DNA of 64,000 bases from Euclidia mi (taxonomy: Eukaryota > Arthropoda > Insecta > Lepidoptera > Erebidae). Both the position numbers and the translations under genes were made by a program. Under the pieces are notes generated by a model. The model saw only the letters and a list, made by a program, of their open reading frames with translations, was not told the origin of the DNA and searched no databases. Every line of letters starts with the position of its first letter. Position 1 is the stretch's first letter. Positions 31,215 through 43,137 of the stretch are shown one piece after another. The DNA lies in assembly GCA_944739405.2 (NCBI GenBank), contig OX123186.2, positions 86,903,034 through 86,967,033 of the forward strand, given 5' to 3'.

Positions 31215-31338
31215 AATTCGTATATTTATTTATTTTTCCACTGAAACCACTTTTTTATAATTCGTATATTTATTTATTTTTCCACTGAAACCACTTTTTT
31301 AAAATTCGTATATTTATTTTTTTCCACTGAAACCACAT
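31215..31338. repeat. Three ~44-bp tandem repeats in the gypsy leader
   Basis: AATTCGTATATTTATTTATT followed by TTTCCACTGAAACCAC, three times in a row; the third unit is slightly shortened. It lies in the untranslated leader between the small ORF and gag. Could be a regulatory or packaging element; no direct evidence. Confidence 0.85.
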
Positions 31339-31423
31339 ATCACCATTTTTTTATACGCACTTTTTAGATTATTTTATCGCACTTTTAATTTTATGTTTTT
31401 ACCGCACTCGTTCTGTTGTCGCC

Positions 31424-31711
31424 TTATATCGCATTGTCGTCGTTCTTCTCACGCTCACGCTCTCGCTTTCCTCGAAATATAGACCAACGTAAATTATTCC
31501 GAAAAAAATTCTGCTGCATCCAGCGCGTATGGCATTTCCTATACATTCTATATGCGACGAAAATGAGCCCAATGCCAATAATCAAGGCTATGACGGAAAG
31601 TATGGTGTTCGCGGTACTTAGGTGAAAACGGATTTCATCTACGGTCGCCTGATTAGAACCCGCTGCATTCTGTGCAATAATCACTTCTTCCCTGGATTGC
31701 GTTTTGCCCAT
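31424..31711 (-). CDS. Leader ORF: myristoyl-type single-pass membrane protein
   Basis: 95 residues, starting at an ATG (31711) that lies about 200 nt inside the 5' LTR and upstream of gag on the same strand. The N-terminus MGKTQS fits the N-myristoylation pattern (G2, small or polar residue at 6). A polar segment of about 35 residues follows, then a hydrophobic run, TILSVIALIIGIGLIFVAY, long enough for one membrane span. The C-terminal tail is strongly basic and aromatic (RMYRKCHTRWMQQNFF, RWSIFRGKRERER) and ends with an acidic NDDNA. The frame is open further upstream, but only to a GTG, so the ATG is preferred. I recall small ORFs of this shape only vaguely from insect LTR elements and cannot name a family. 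A membrane-targeting or particle-egress role is speculation. The ORF is intact while pol is not. Confidence 0.6.
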   Translation of the reverse strand: MGKTQSREEVIIAQNAAGSNQATVDEIRFHLSTANTILSVIALIIGIGLIFVAYRMYRKCHTRWMQQNFFRNNLRWSIFRGKREREREKNDDNAI

Positions 31712-31889
31712 TTTTGACCTTGGAAGATTTTGTCGCGACACGTGTAACCGGCAACAAGTGCAACAGTCGTAACTACGTGTTAAGATGCATGATGCAAAGT
31801 CCACTAGGTTGACATAATATTTTGACCATAATTATATGGATCGGCGCCGGTGAACGCTAGCCGGTGTCAAATACGCGACGCTCGGATGG

Positions 31890-31913
31890 CAGACGCTTTC
31901 GGCAGGGTCGCCA
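31890..31913 (-). promoter_or_regulatory. Primer-binding site
   Basis: Immediately inside the 5' LTR, the minus strand reads TGGCGACCCTGCCGAAAGC. TGGCGACC is the common start of PBS sequences in insect gypsy elements primed by tRNA-Arg or tRNA-Ser. The exact tRNA was not matched. Confidence 0.75.
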
Positions 31914-32046
31914 TGTACAGTAGGGGTCGAGTAATCAGAATAAAACACTAGGACTGCTGAGAATATACTGCGTTTATTATAATAATGTGCATGGTTATAT
32001 AGGATTACACAAAGAGTATAGAATATAATAGAGGGGGGACCTTACA
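31914..32046 (-). repeat. 5' LTR of the gypsy element
   Basis: 133 bp from TGTAC to TTACA on the plus-strand reading, nearly identical to 25952-26084 (three differences). Unusually short for the family. Contains the promoter and polyadenylation region by position. Confidence 0.92.
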
Positions 32047-34440
32047 ATCATCAATCATCAATCTAGCTCTCCCGGCAATAGGCAAGTAATGGATCACAGT
32101 GAAATAGTAGTTTATCGGTAGAGATCTAGCACACCTCTCGTACAGAAGAAATCCATGAGAATTCCAACACTTAACATAAAGCCTCGCACAAATTCGATTC
32201 CTTTTAAATCAATCTGTTTTTTGATGAAAATTGCACTTCAATCTATTGCGCAACTAAAAAGATCTAAACGAACATGCGGCGGGAAGTGGCTTCGTGTAGA
32301 CATGACAAAATATGATTAAGCTGTAATTGTTTTCACCATGTTTGTTTATCGTCCTACGTCATACGTTTGAACCCGTGACCTTTGTCTGCCAGCCAATGTG
32401 AAAATTGCGATAGCAGCCAGGCTATTGTCGTTTAGACCTAAAGGTCAATTCTATTAATACTGATCAAAGAAAAGATAACTTACAGAGACATTGTTTATAA
32501 AAGCAAAATCGTAACTATAGACCACGGTTGAAACAATATGTTGTAGCTTATTTTGAATTAATTCGGTTTCGATTCAGCTTCCATCTTGTTTAATATATCT
32601 ATGGCTTCCATTGTGTGAAGAAATTTATATTTCTTTGAAAAGGTTAACAACCTCTATGTTTGTGTTGTTAATTAGAATGTTAGATACGGTAATAATATAA
32701 TTAAATGTACAAGTTGTTGCTGTAGTTTCTTTCATGTGGTATAATTATTAAAATTTTAAAGAAAATTATACTTGATTTGTGTGTGTACTGTAACTAAAAA
32801 GAATCCAAAGACATTGTAATTCATCAAAAAAATAAAAAATATTTAAGTAGCTATGTGAGTGTATTATACAAATTGTAGATTACGCGCCATTATTCTCCGC
32901 AACACGTCAGTTCTGATAGACAAAAAAATCAGCCCCTGAAAGTTGAAACATAGCTTTCCTAAAAGTTTTGCTAAAGGTAAAAACGAAAAAAGGGTGCACA
33001 TAACTTATCCACTGTACAAAAAAGAAAGCACAAAGAGGCCATCACTGCAAAGAATTTATTGCAAAGCAACCGGAGCACTGCGTTTCGTCAAGGCACGTTT
33101 CCGAACGTATATAAGAATAAAGTAGGTTCTTATTCCTCTGGCCTGACGCATAAACACAATTTTTGCATTAAACTTGAAAAAGATTTATCTTCTGACGCAT
33201 TCGCGAACAATAATGGACAGGAAAAAGCGATTCCTTGTAGCGGAAAGTCTTCGTTGGATGAATAATAAAGGATATTGAATACATTTAAATATGAACGTAG
33301 TTTGTTCGGCGTATCGACGCCGAATGGTTGACGGACTCTGACGCTTACCATTTATCAGATTTCTTAATGGAATATATTTTACGTGACTGGCCTGTGACAA
33401 TTTTGTGAGCTTGATATATATGAAGTACGGTGGCATGTTTGATTATACGGACTAATATGGTATAGTCAACAGTGTATTCGCTCTTTTGAAAGATTTACTA
33501 AATTATGTCATGTTTTTATTCTTGAATTGATATTTATTGTATCTAGCGCAGCAAAAACAGCTTTACCCTTTAAAAAAATGTATGCTTACTTAATGGTGGG
33601 AACGAAAATGGTAAAGTTGAGAGTAAATCATTGAGAAATTCAGATTATCGGGGCTGAATTGACTATGCAAAACCACTATTAATAAAATTGTACATATAAA
33701 ATAGCTTTCCCTGGCACGCAGTACTTCATCGTCGATTATTTTTGAAAAGAAAAAAATATATATTTTATTTGTATCTCATAAAACTAACCCTTAAACTAAA
33801 CAGGTAAAGTACAAATTGAGTAGAGTACAAATTGGAACCTGAGTCTGCTATTTTTGCAGATGAACTGCAACGCTGGTATTCTCGCAGGACCAGATGATAT
33901 ATAATAATTATATGACATGTATATACTTAAATAATAATAATTATAAACAAATGCTATTTAAATGCTAATTAAAATATATATGACAATATTATATATACAC
34001 ATACATTTTTATATTATTTATGTAAACAAATAAGTATAAATACTAAAAACTTTTAGTTGACATGTTGTTGTTTAACAGACAGGCAATCTTAATACATTTA
34101 TAGCGCGTTTCCGAACGCTTTCGGCCTATTGTCACTACTTGAGTGTTCTGTCAAAAGTGTTAACTGTCAACTGTCAAGCAAGATACCATTGCGTTAGCCG
34201 GCTGAAGCCGGTACCTAGTAATAAAAACATCAATAAAATAAAACAAGGCAACGCTGCTCTCACTCTGTTGAGTGTACGTAATAAAATTAGAGTAATAAAG
34301 AAGACAAGAGAATAAGTAACATTGACAGTCATATGAAATTTCTTCCACCCAATGAGTTGCGTACAGGTAGTTGAAGGTGCCGCACTCAATTAGCTTATCA
34401 TTAGATATGTCATGGTTGTACTTGGTTATACTGAAGTCGA
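32047..34440. other. Gene-free stretch with a tRNA-like fragment
   Basis: A degenerate tRNA-like SINE head is likely at 32364-32440 (minus: TAGCCTGGCTGC ... GGTCACGGGTTCAAACG). The ORFs at 32943-33436 are short and mutually overlapping with no recognised content. 33890-34030 is a very AT-rich run (TATATAATAATTATATGACA and similar). I see no gene. Confidence 0.45.
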
Positions 34441-34455
34441 TTTTTGTTTGTTTAG

Positions 34456-36747
34456 TTAAATTTGCCTATACTTATTTTTAAATGAATATACCGATTTCAG
34501 GCCACGTATAGGCGGTGGGAGGTCATTCCATATTTTGGCTGCCGAAAATTTAAAACCACTTTCGAACGAGGCTGATTTGTGCTTTGAAATAACCATCAGA
34601 TAAGATGCGGCTCTTGTGCTGTATTGATTTACATCCCTGGACCATGTCAACTTCTTATAGAGGTAATTCGGCTTTTGATATTTAGCTATTCCAAAGAGTA
34701 AGGTTGCCAAATGTAAATGTCTACGCGCAACCATCTTCATGAGGTTTCCACTATTTAGAAATGGCGTGACATGTGTACGTGGTGGAATATTATAGCAGAA
34801 CCAAGCACATGCATTTTGTACACGTTGAATTACCTTCTCCGTTCTTTTAAGTAAACATGACCCGAATACTGTGTCTGCATAATTGAGTTTGGATAGGACT
34901 AGACTTTCGCAAAGCAAAATCCGCATGTCTGTACTCAGATGCCGGCGAATTCGGTATAGCAGTTTGAGACGGTAAAAACAGTTTTTAACAGCTTCAAGTA
35001 CATGCGTCTCAAAATGCAGTTCACCATCTACAATTAATCCCAGATTGCGAGCCTCACTAACTCGGTCTATGGGACAATTTTCAACCATAACTACAGGATT
35101 AAGGTCTTCTATTTTTTTATGCATTCCTTTGAGCCTAATATTGAATACTTGGATTTAGTAGGCTTTAGCACCAAGGAATTTTGCCTTGCCCAATCTGATA
35201 TGTAGTCTAAATCCACATTCAATCTCTTTACAGATTCGTAACAATTATTTGGGTGAAATGATATATAAAGTTAGAGGTCATCAGCATACATGTGAAACTG
35301 GACATTTTGGATGTGGTTGGTAACATCGGCACTGTACAATATAAAGAGGAGAGGGCCGAGCACGGATCCCTGTGGGACGCCTCGAGTCACCTGATAGCAA
35401 GAAGAATTGGCCTTATTACCCTCCCTGGCATCATCCAGTTGCACAAATTGAGATCTGTTAGTCAGATAACTATCATCATCATCATTTCTAGTGAAATGTT
35501 GTCAATGCCAAGGGCATTAGATTTAAGACTGCTAATGTGTAAGCGGACCTCTTCCTCACTAATTGGCTCAAGACTGAATGTGTTTGAGTGAAACCTGTTC
35601 GTTTCAAAATATACTAAATCTGTTAAAGTGACAATATCATTCCCAGGTATGTTCAGGAAATGTTTATTTATGTCTTCTGGATTGTTAAACATGGGAGGCA
35701 ATTCATGCGTCTTTTGTTTGCCTATATTAATGGTAGATTTTGAGTTATACCAAAGCTTTCTTGGGTTTTGTATATGTCCATTTACGTATGATTCAAAATA
35801 AGCTCTTTTTTCAGTATCAATTGCACTCACTATAATATTTTTCAAGTATTTATAACAAGTTTTATGTATATCACTTTTACTTTGTTTGTAGCGTGTTTGG
35901 TACCGGTCACGCAATTTCACCATATCTTTGATGGTGTCGGTAATGCACGGATAAGACCTTTCTCTCACTAAAATTCTTTTAATTGGAGCATGCAAATCGA
36001 AAAGAGTAGTGATGAAAGTATTTAGTACTGATACCATGTCACTCACATTCTCCAAAGTGGTAATATATGACCAAAGTCTAATTTGCGGAGGTCATTCTGA
36101 AACATATCGGGCATTATATCGTTTGTTGGTCTAAAATGGATCCACTGTGGGGTAAACTTATTAATTTTAAATATGAAATTCACAGATATAATAGCATGCT
36201 GTCCTAATTCCAGTTTATGTTGAACGACAATGTTGTTGACTTGAACATCAGTGCACACAATATCGATCAATGTCTCACTGTGATCAGTAAAGTGTATTGG
36301 CTGCTGGATAATTTGTTTAAGACTCATGTAGGATAGGAAATTATTTAATGATGTAGTATTACCACTATTAGTACCTAGGCAATTTGTATTAAAATCTCCC
36401 AAAATTATAATTTTATCCGCTTTGTTGAATTATATCAAAGAATCTGTCAATGCATCTAGGAAGGTATTGATGTCTAACCATGGCGGTCTATATGCCGTAC
36501 CGATGATAACAGTTAGCGCGTAGACGGTGAGTCTGAGCCACATTTGTTCAACATTTGGTGTGACTGGATGTGTGATCGTTCGAACCCTGAGGTCGCGGCG
36601 CAAATAGAAGCCAACGCCTCCACCCCGGCCACCCCGCACACTCACCGGCCGCGGTACGTGTTTAAGGCGATAATTGGGGACTAAAGGCGCCTTGCCTTCC
36701 TCTTCTTCTTGGTTATCTAAGGAAAATATGGAAAAAGATGAAAACAC
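34456..36747 (-). pseudogene. CR1/Jockey-type LINE with internal RT deletion
   Basis: Minus-strand order: endonuclease (36747-36043; RGGGVGFYLRRDL, GDFNTNCLGT, and GQHAIISV where SDH is expected), linker (36055-35470; ERSYPCITDTIKDMVKLRDR, SEEEVRLHISSLKSNALGID), then the frame jumps at about 35465 to the late RT part (GVPQGSVLGPLLF and YADDL near 35290-35390, with a stop just after YADDL), then the C-terminal domain (35124-34456; DRVSEARNLGLIVDGELHF ... FKFSAAKIWNDLPPPIRG). About 150 residues holding the first RT motifs are missing at an ATG-rich junction. It has several frame breaks and is inactive. Confidence 0.85.
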
Positions 36748-36749
36748 AA

Positions 36750-38185
36750 TTGATCAAGTTATTGACATACCTGGACCACTCGATGTCGTAAATAGAAGGT
36801 GATCAATCAATGTTAAACACGGCTCTTTTCTTACACAGAGTTCAGGTAACGAAGGAGGCTGCAACAAAAAATAAACTTTTCAGAGTATCCCCTTATCGCT
36901 GTCAGACTTTTTCGGAAGTAAAGTATAAAAAATTACTCAAGGTCTAGTGTCTAGTGCACTAGTCGGTAGCATTACGCTGGAAATTTCGCGAAAATGAAGC
37001 TTTATTTTTTCAAATCCGGTTAGCAAACAATTTCGCTTTGTAGTCAACTGACTTATAATAACTGTGAACGGGATGAATTAAGTTTTAACTAACTGCAAAA
37101 TGCATTATGACTGTTTTATGGTATCATATGTAACTATGTAGTTTAGTATACACTTTTTGTGAACTGTACGATGAATATTCTTCGAATTTCAAAACCTAGT
37201 AGATCCACGTGAACTGCTACGTAGAAGCTTCAATTTCTATCCTAAAAAAACTTCCTTGATCATCAGCTGAGATTCTTTGAAGTCGTTTCTGAATAATACT
37301 GTTGGTTAGACTAGAATACGCCGTCCAATATATTATGATTCTTTAACATCTCGTAGAACAGTGCAATTTAGATCTCCACACGTTTGTAAAAATCTCCATA
37401 TTATATAAACATAATTTGTTGTTTTGAATTGCCCGTCGATAATGTTTTTGAAGTCTTTTATGATGCAGAATTTATGCCAGGTGGTATGCTGTCTAGTAAA
37501 ATAAAACATACATCTACAAAAACCAAATAGCAATAACATTAACCATACGTCCCTACTTCTATAAGTTCAAAACCAGCCCTGCTCGACAAAAATAAGAAAC
37601 AATATTTCAAAGCCCAAAATAGAATACAGGATAAAGCTATCAACAGTCGCTCTATTTGTCAACAACTTGGGCACATAAGTGATCTTAAAGGTCGGATTAG
37701 CGGTATTTGTAGGCACTAAGTAAAAGGATTTTTAGTATTTTATACCAATGTAAACGTTGTAACATTGATATTTATATAATGAATGAATTATTTGAATCAT
37801 TTTATTCAAAACTAGATATGTGTATTAGCTATCTTAAAAAACATAAAATCATTTACAAAATTTATAAGATACATGTATCTATAGGTTATAGTCTAAGACG
37901 TAGAATTACAGCTCTTTTATCCTTAGGTAATTAAGATCACAAGGCTAATGAACCTAATAGACTTACAGCATTATACTCCTTACAATGTATGACATTACAA
38001 GGATTCCTAATAACACAAATGATTTATTAGAGCAAAATTGCCTTCTTCGAGGAAATTATTATCTCAAGAAGCCCTCATTAGCCGTGGTTAGCTTTTACGA
38101 TACGTTATGCTAATTTTAGTTCGTCCGCGTATGTATTTAAATTAAGAATCTACTTATTTAAATTTGGGTGACGTCATAAATTGAC
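36750..38185. other. Gene-free stretch
   Basis: A short minus-strand ORF at 37333-37539 (68 residues, hydrophobic start) has no domain I recognise. The rest is AT-rich with no terminal repeats seen. Confidence 0.4.
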
Positions 38186-38189
38186 CGGC

Positions 38190-38412
38190 TCTATTCCGTC
38201 CAATTATATCCCAGGCAAGCTTTCAAAGGTAATTGAAATAATATTCTTTGGAGGTTTTCCTTATTTAACTTTTTACCGCGCTGCTGTCAAGTAAGCCGTT
38301 CTCATCCGCGTATTATCCTGCATTTCCATTTTAATTTTAAAATTGACGTTCATAAGCGTCACATTGTGACCTAGATGAATAAATGATTTTGATTTTGATT
38401 TTTTTTTTTTGA
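38190..38412 (+). repeat. LINE 3' tail
   Basis: Ends GTGACCTAGATGAATAAATG followed by a repeated GATTTT and a T run. A polyadenylation-like AATAAA followed by a short tandem (GATTTT)n is typical of Jockey/CR1-type LINE or SINE tails in Lepidoptera. The upstream extent is unclear. Confidence 0.5.
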
Positions 38413-38968
38413 AAGCGAAACACGAAGGGGAGATTTAAGTGGGGATTCTATGAAATTCCCTTCAAAAAGTAGCTTAAACACCACCCACCACATAAACATA
38501 TCGTGCCGGCTGTAATTAAAATTGTTTTTTCGTAGACAACATTACGGCAAAGGGGTTTCTCGCAGGGAAACCGTGGCATAAAATACCAATACAAAATTCT
38601 ACCGTACCGTTCAACTCCTCATGTTCTTATTGGTCAAAAAAAAAATATTTGCTGCGAAGTATGCTTTTGCTAAAGAGTCAAAATATATTTCCTACTTCAA
38701 GAATAGGCTGATTTTTATCAAGTCTGTTTTACCTTTCTTCGTTCTATTTTTTGTGATGGAATGTAGACTTCACAGAGACTGTTCGAAATTTACATAATTT
38801 CGAGTCCCTCAACATTTATCTTCTCATATTTTAGCTATCCATCATATTCTGAAGTGACTCGATTATGTATTTTCAAATATCAAATTGGAGTTGACATTGA
38901 AGCGTATATGTTGGCATTTTACTATTTTCTAGCAATAGATACTCTCAACTCAAAATATGTATCTACAT

Positions 38969-39049
38969 AAAAATGTAACTGATTTTTAACTTTTTCTTAT
39001 GTCTGATGACATCAGACATAAGAAAAAGTTAAAAATCAGTTACATTTTT
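38969..39049. repeat. 81-bp perfect palindrome
   Basis: Arms of 40 nt (38969-39008 and 39010-39049) are perfectly complementary around a single central A (GTCTGATG-A-CATCAGAC). It is directly followed by an interspersed repeat at 39057. No loop, no terminator-like run, no ORF. Exact symmetry implies a very recent origin or an assembly or cloning artefact. Confidence 0.95.
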
Positions 39050-39056
39050 TCATCAT

Positions 39057-39290
39057 CATCATCGCCCTAGCGTTATCCCGGTTGCATCCAAGAATTACAC
39101 GCCATAAAGCCCGATGTCCACTTACTGGTCTAACCAGATATGACAGAATATCAACTTTTCCACAGAGCGACTGCCATCTGACCTTCGCAACCCAAAGAGA
39201 TAGCGATATTCCATGGTTTAGACCAGTATACATTTATTTGAGGGAACTGACTCCCCGTAATGACTGCCAAAGATCTTCAAGCGATAATTA
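39057..39290 (+). repeat. 'ctagcgttatccc' interspersed repeat
   Basis: CCTAGCGTTATCCCGGTTGC, CTTACTGGTCTAACCAGATA, TTTTCCACAGAGCGACTGCC and TTCGCAACCCAAAGAGATAG are shared with 41000-41235. Abundant in Lepidoptera as far as I know. No coding content. Confidence 0.7.
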
Positions 39291-39329
39291 ATAATTTAAT
39301 TCGCACTTAACTTCGAAAAGTCATCTTTT

Positions 39330-39399
39330 TGCGTCGTGGATTCGAACCCGATACCCTCGGCACGGCAGTCCCTTCGTATCTCCACTAGTTATCGCTGCC
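39330..39399 (-). repeat. SINE family B head, minus strand
   Basis: Minus-strand head of the 20307 family: GGCAGCGATA...GGGTTCGAATCCACGAC, with a B box GGGTTCGAATCC. Body not detected. Confidence 0.6.
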
Positions 39400-40335
39400 T
39401 TATAACTTTTCCTTATATAATAGAGATATAACACATTAAAATAGTATTGGATATAACTGAGCATTGAAAAGTCAGCGATAGTGGGCAGACTAATTAAATA
39501 GACTGCTACGCAATGAGTCTCGCTCTCAAATGTACTAACATTTGAATGTAAAGAAATTATATGATTAGTTATTGCTTCTTAAAAGTTAAAGAAAAGTCAT
39601 CATAAGGAATCTTGTCTTATTATAACCGCAGAGTTCTCCATGTAATTGTCGCAAGACAAGTGAAATCCGCCAGCCCGCATTCAGCTACCCCAATGAAGTA
39701 TGATCTAATCCTTTCGTATCATTACGAGAAGAGGCTTCTGCCTGACAGAATAGACACAAGGCAAATGAACATGGAAAATATAGAAATGTTTGGTCAAAAA
39801 TAACCTTCATGAGAAAAAGCAGGCAATAAATCTAAAGAGTTGCAAACTTTAATCTAATATTCGTTCCTACCAACTGTAAGCATTGTATGAAAAACATGTA
39901 ATTATTAAAATTAATACGGTATAAATAAATGCTGCTTAGGTATATTTTGGATCTTATGGATGGAATAAACCTTGGCCTGCAAATGATTTACAACCACCAA
40001 ACAAAAAACCTTACAAATGTTCCCAGCAGAAACAACCGCGTTGTAACATTAACTTATCTATTACCATACTGGCTATAAACCATGTGTTTCGAGGTAAATT
40101 TTTACGGAGGACGCAGTCAATCAGAGTGTCCAGCTTTTATCTAAAAAAATATATAATTATCTCTATACAGGAGGAAATAAAAAGGGTATTCTCCCAGCAA
40201 ATTCATTCAACAAGATAAACTTGGGGAGTGTAATGGACAGTATTTGTCCATTATCATGTATTTATTAGGTATCGTCTCGACAGATACACGTATAAGTACG
40301 TACTTAACTCGGTACTGAACCTTTTTAGATTTTTG
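39400..40335. other. Gene-free stretch
   Basis: Only short ORFs without recognised content; no SINE or terminal repeats seen. Confidence 0.4.
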
Positions 40336-40339
40336 AACT

Positions 40340-40600
40340 TCGTAAATATGGAAGGTGTGGTGGTCCGTGTGGTGACGGATTAAGAATACGAAATGTCACC
40401 ACCCTATATCATCCCATGAGTTTCGTAAGAGCCAACAGAGGGAGCATATTATGCGGAGAACAACACTGCAAGAGAAGGAAAACTTGATACAAACCCTATA
40501 CCAACCCGTTTGGCCAGCGTGGTATAGTAGGCCAATTCCTCCGTTCAAAGGAGAGGCCTAGTCCAGCAGTGGACTGTTACAGGCTGATGATTTAATAAGG
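40340..40600 (+). repeat. LINE 3' tail 'gtccagcagtggac' type
   Basis: Contains CGTGTGGTGACGGATTAAGA, CATCCCATGAGTTTCGTAAG, ACCCGTTTGGCCAGCGTGGT and GGCCTAGTCCAGCAGTGGAC. The same sequence is inverted at 57165-57395. Shorter relatives of the final block are at 55858-55918 and 57525-57570. Typical 3' UTR of lepidopteran RTE-type LINEs. Confidence 0.75.
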
Positions 40601-40999
40601 AAGGTACGGGACAGGACGAAGGTTGATACAGCCTTTTTAGTTAAAAAATAAGAAAATATTAAAAACTTGGAGGTGTAATTAGCTTTCTGTAAAATTGTGT
40701 TCCTTTGATATGATTGTAGTAGTTTGACCTAATTTTATATACCTACCGCTATTCAGAATAATTTGCATCTACACAACTCCTGTAGCAGTTTTAAGGAGGG
40801 TTTAACTTACGAGGGGAACCACAGCTAATAATTGATGACAGTAGGTATTCCACATATTATGAATTTTATTCCTGAAGAGAAAATGTGTATAAAACCTCGG
40901 CTGAGTTTAAAATACCTTATGTAAGCAAATAAACCGGTCAGCGAGGTGTTTAACCCGGGCATAAGCTGTGTATGGCATCACACGTGTTTAAATCTAAGT

Positions 41000-41238
41000 A
41001 TCACTCCCCTAGCGTTATCCTAGTTTCAACCTGGGGTTCGCTTACTAGTCTAACCGGATTTGGCTGAATATTAGCTTTTCCACAGAGCGACTGCCTATCT
41101 GATCTTCGCAACCGAAGGGATAGCGATATTCCTCGGTTTAGATTAGTTTCAGTTTATTTAGAACGTACTGACGCCCTATAATCAATCTTCATGAGAACCG
41201 GGACCGACGGCCTAATGTGCTCTCCGAGGCACGGGACA
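41000..41238 (+). repeat. 'ctagcgttatccc' interspersed repeat
   Basis: Second long copy of the 39057 family. Here the 3' end continues into GGGACCGACGGCCTAATGTG and CCGAGGCACGGGACAAGCG, which the other copies lack. Confidence 0.7.
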
Positions 41239-42725
41239 AGCGATAATTGACGTGTTTAAAATAGTTTTATTTAATGTTATCAATTAATATTAGCTAAATA
41301 TACGACATCGCTCTCTTGCCAAACAACAAAGTATTTGTCTTCGTATTATAATTTATACGCCAGTTTTTATGGCCATCTCTTACACCAACAAAGTCTCTAG
41401 TGTAATGAAAAATACTTCGAACAAAAAGAAAACACTGTGAGAAATAGATACAGAGTGAAGTTACGTGAGCATGTTTCCCAGAGGGGATGTGTCAAGCCTA
41501 ATTGTTGAGATAACCAACACTTTTCAAGCACTAAGCCTTGGCACTATGCTTGGCGGGAATGAGAGAAATTCTTGAATTCTCTGTAACTTTTTTTATCACC
41601 CTATTTTTTTTTGTAAATTGAGTGTTGAAAGTAAGTTTTATTAATTTAGGTTTAGTATCAAAACTGAAAGAAATGTTTTATCAACGGTATTTTATATTTT
41701 AGTTAGACACACCATTAGTACGTTAGTACTATCTATTCTGTGCCATTAGTGCAAACAGGACGTGGTGCGAATGAACGAAAGACCAATAACCAAGAAAATT
41801 GGTGATTTGCTCTTCGTATATAAGTTCGTATTCGGAACAGTGCCGTAACTAGGGCGGTGCGAGCAGTGCCCAGGCACAGGGCGCAGACCCTGGAGGGGCG
41901 CAGAAATGACCAGACTAGTATCTAGTTTTATCTCATGCATGGTAGCTAGTTTAGACATTTTGTTTTATTGCGAACATGGTGTAGACGCGCCCTACTGCAC
42001 TATCTATAGTTATATCTATATCGCATTTTTCAAGCAATCTTGAAACAACAACACATGTAAAGGTGGATTATCGGTTTCATACATTTAGTATGGTAACGTT
42101 CACACTAGTGCGTAACGTGTTGTGATGGTTTATGTATGGAACCGATACAGTTCTGACGCGTCAGTCGTCACGTCACGATACATCAGACAAATGTATATCC
42201 AATCCACCTTAAGTCTTGCTGGCAATATGACATACACAAGCCAAAGTACCTACTTATACCGTTATTTTCAATGATATCTCACAACAAAATAAATCTCCAA
42301 TAAAAATATTTTTCTCTTTTATAAAAATAAAACATAATAACAAGTAAAACACATGACAGAGCTAAACTAAAGATTACTAAATAGTTACTATGTAAACTTG
42401 TCCTTTTAAGAACGCATCCAATATTCATTAATATCTGAACGCATCGATCCTGCCGCGCCGCGCCGCCCGTCCCAATGTTCGGGGATTCCCCGATACATCG
42501 CGAATTACGCATTCAGATAGCCGACCGTAGCAGAGGTTATAGTTATTGATTTTTTTGTCAACTATTGTCATTATTCGTATAAAATGATATTAATTTAAAG
42601 TAAAATTGTGTGTGAGAGTGAATAAGGTTATTGTTGATTTGTTGTTCGTTGATAAACTCGTTTGGGTAAGTTAGAAAATTGTATTTAAAGGTTTAAGGTC
42701 CATCAGGCAAAATGAAGTCAAGTAC

Positions 42726-42967
42726 TAATGAGGAATTTTCAGATAGAAAATTTAAAAAAAAGAGAATATAAAATCTTATAGAGATGGTGCCCTATGCGTT
42801 TGGTATGTCAAAAATAAAGATTTATTGATTGAACGACATATACATATATTACTTTTTCGGCTTTTACGTAAAGCGTATATTTGCTTTTGACATACATGTC
42901 ACCTCTTGATCAATCCTTGAACTATATTTTTTATTTTTTAATTTGCTGTCTGAAAATCCCTCATTAA
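42726..42967. mobile_element. Foldback MITE inside the hAT
   Basis: Inverted arms of about 45 bp (42726-42769 and 42923-42967; TAATGAGGAATTTTCAGATA and inverse) around an AT-rich centre with ATTTATTGATTGAACGACAT. No ORF. Confidence 0.65.
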
Positions 42968-43137
42968 TAAACAATAAAAAAATAACGAAAAATTGGCTAG
43001 TAAGATAGCCGAAACACGAAGTTTTCCGAACTACATATATTATATACCTACTAGACTAGGCGTGATTGGCGATTCTTTTTTCAGAAATATTACCTGTCGG
43101 TTACCGTAAGCTAAGGACGCAAGCTATAACAAACAAC

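Larger units (their letters stand above)
25952..32046 (-). mobile_element. Ty3/Gypsy LTR retrotransposon, 6095 bp
   Basis: Two 133-bp LTRs (25952-26084 and 31914-32046) run from TGTAC to TTACA and differ at three positions. On the minus strand, the sequence inside the right (5') LTR is TGGCGACCCTGCCG, a typical primer-binding site (tRNA-Arg/Ser-type TGGCGACC), and the sequence before the left (3') LTR is the purine tract AAGGGGGAAGG. The order is leader ORF, gag, protease, RT/RNase H, integrase, as in Ty3/Gypsy; no envelope ORF fits the 110 bp left. The flanking 5-mers do not match, so the target duplication is lost or the copy is recombinant. Confidence 0.92.

Noticed and set aside
31424..31804. 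Longer version of the leader ORF (126 residues)
   Set aside because: The upstream extension starts at GTG, not ATG; the ATG at 31711 gives the myristoyl-type N-terminus.
37333..37539. Hydrophobic 68-residue minus-strand ORF, possible receptor exon
   Set aside because: No receptor motif and no supporting splice sites that I could defend.
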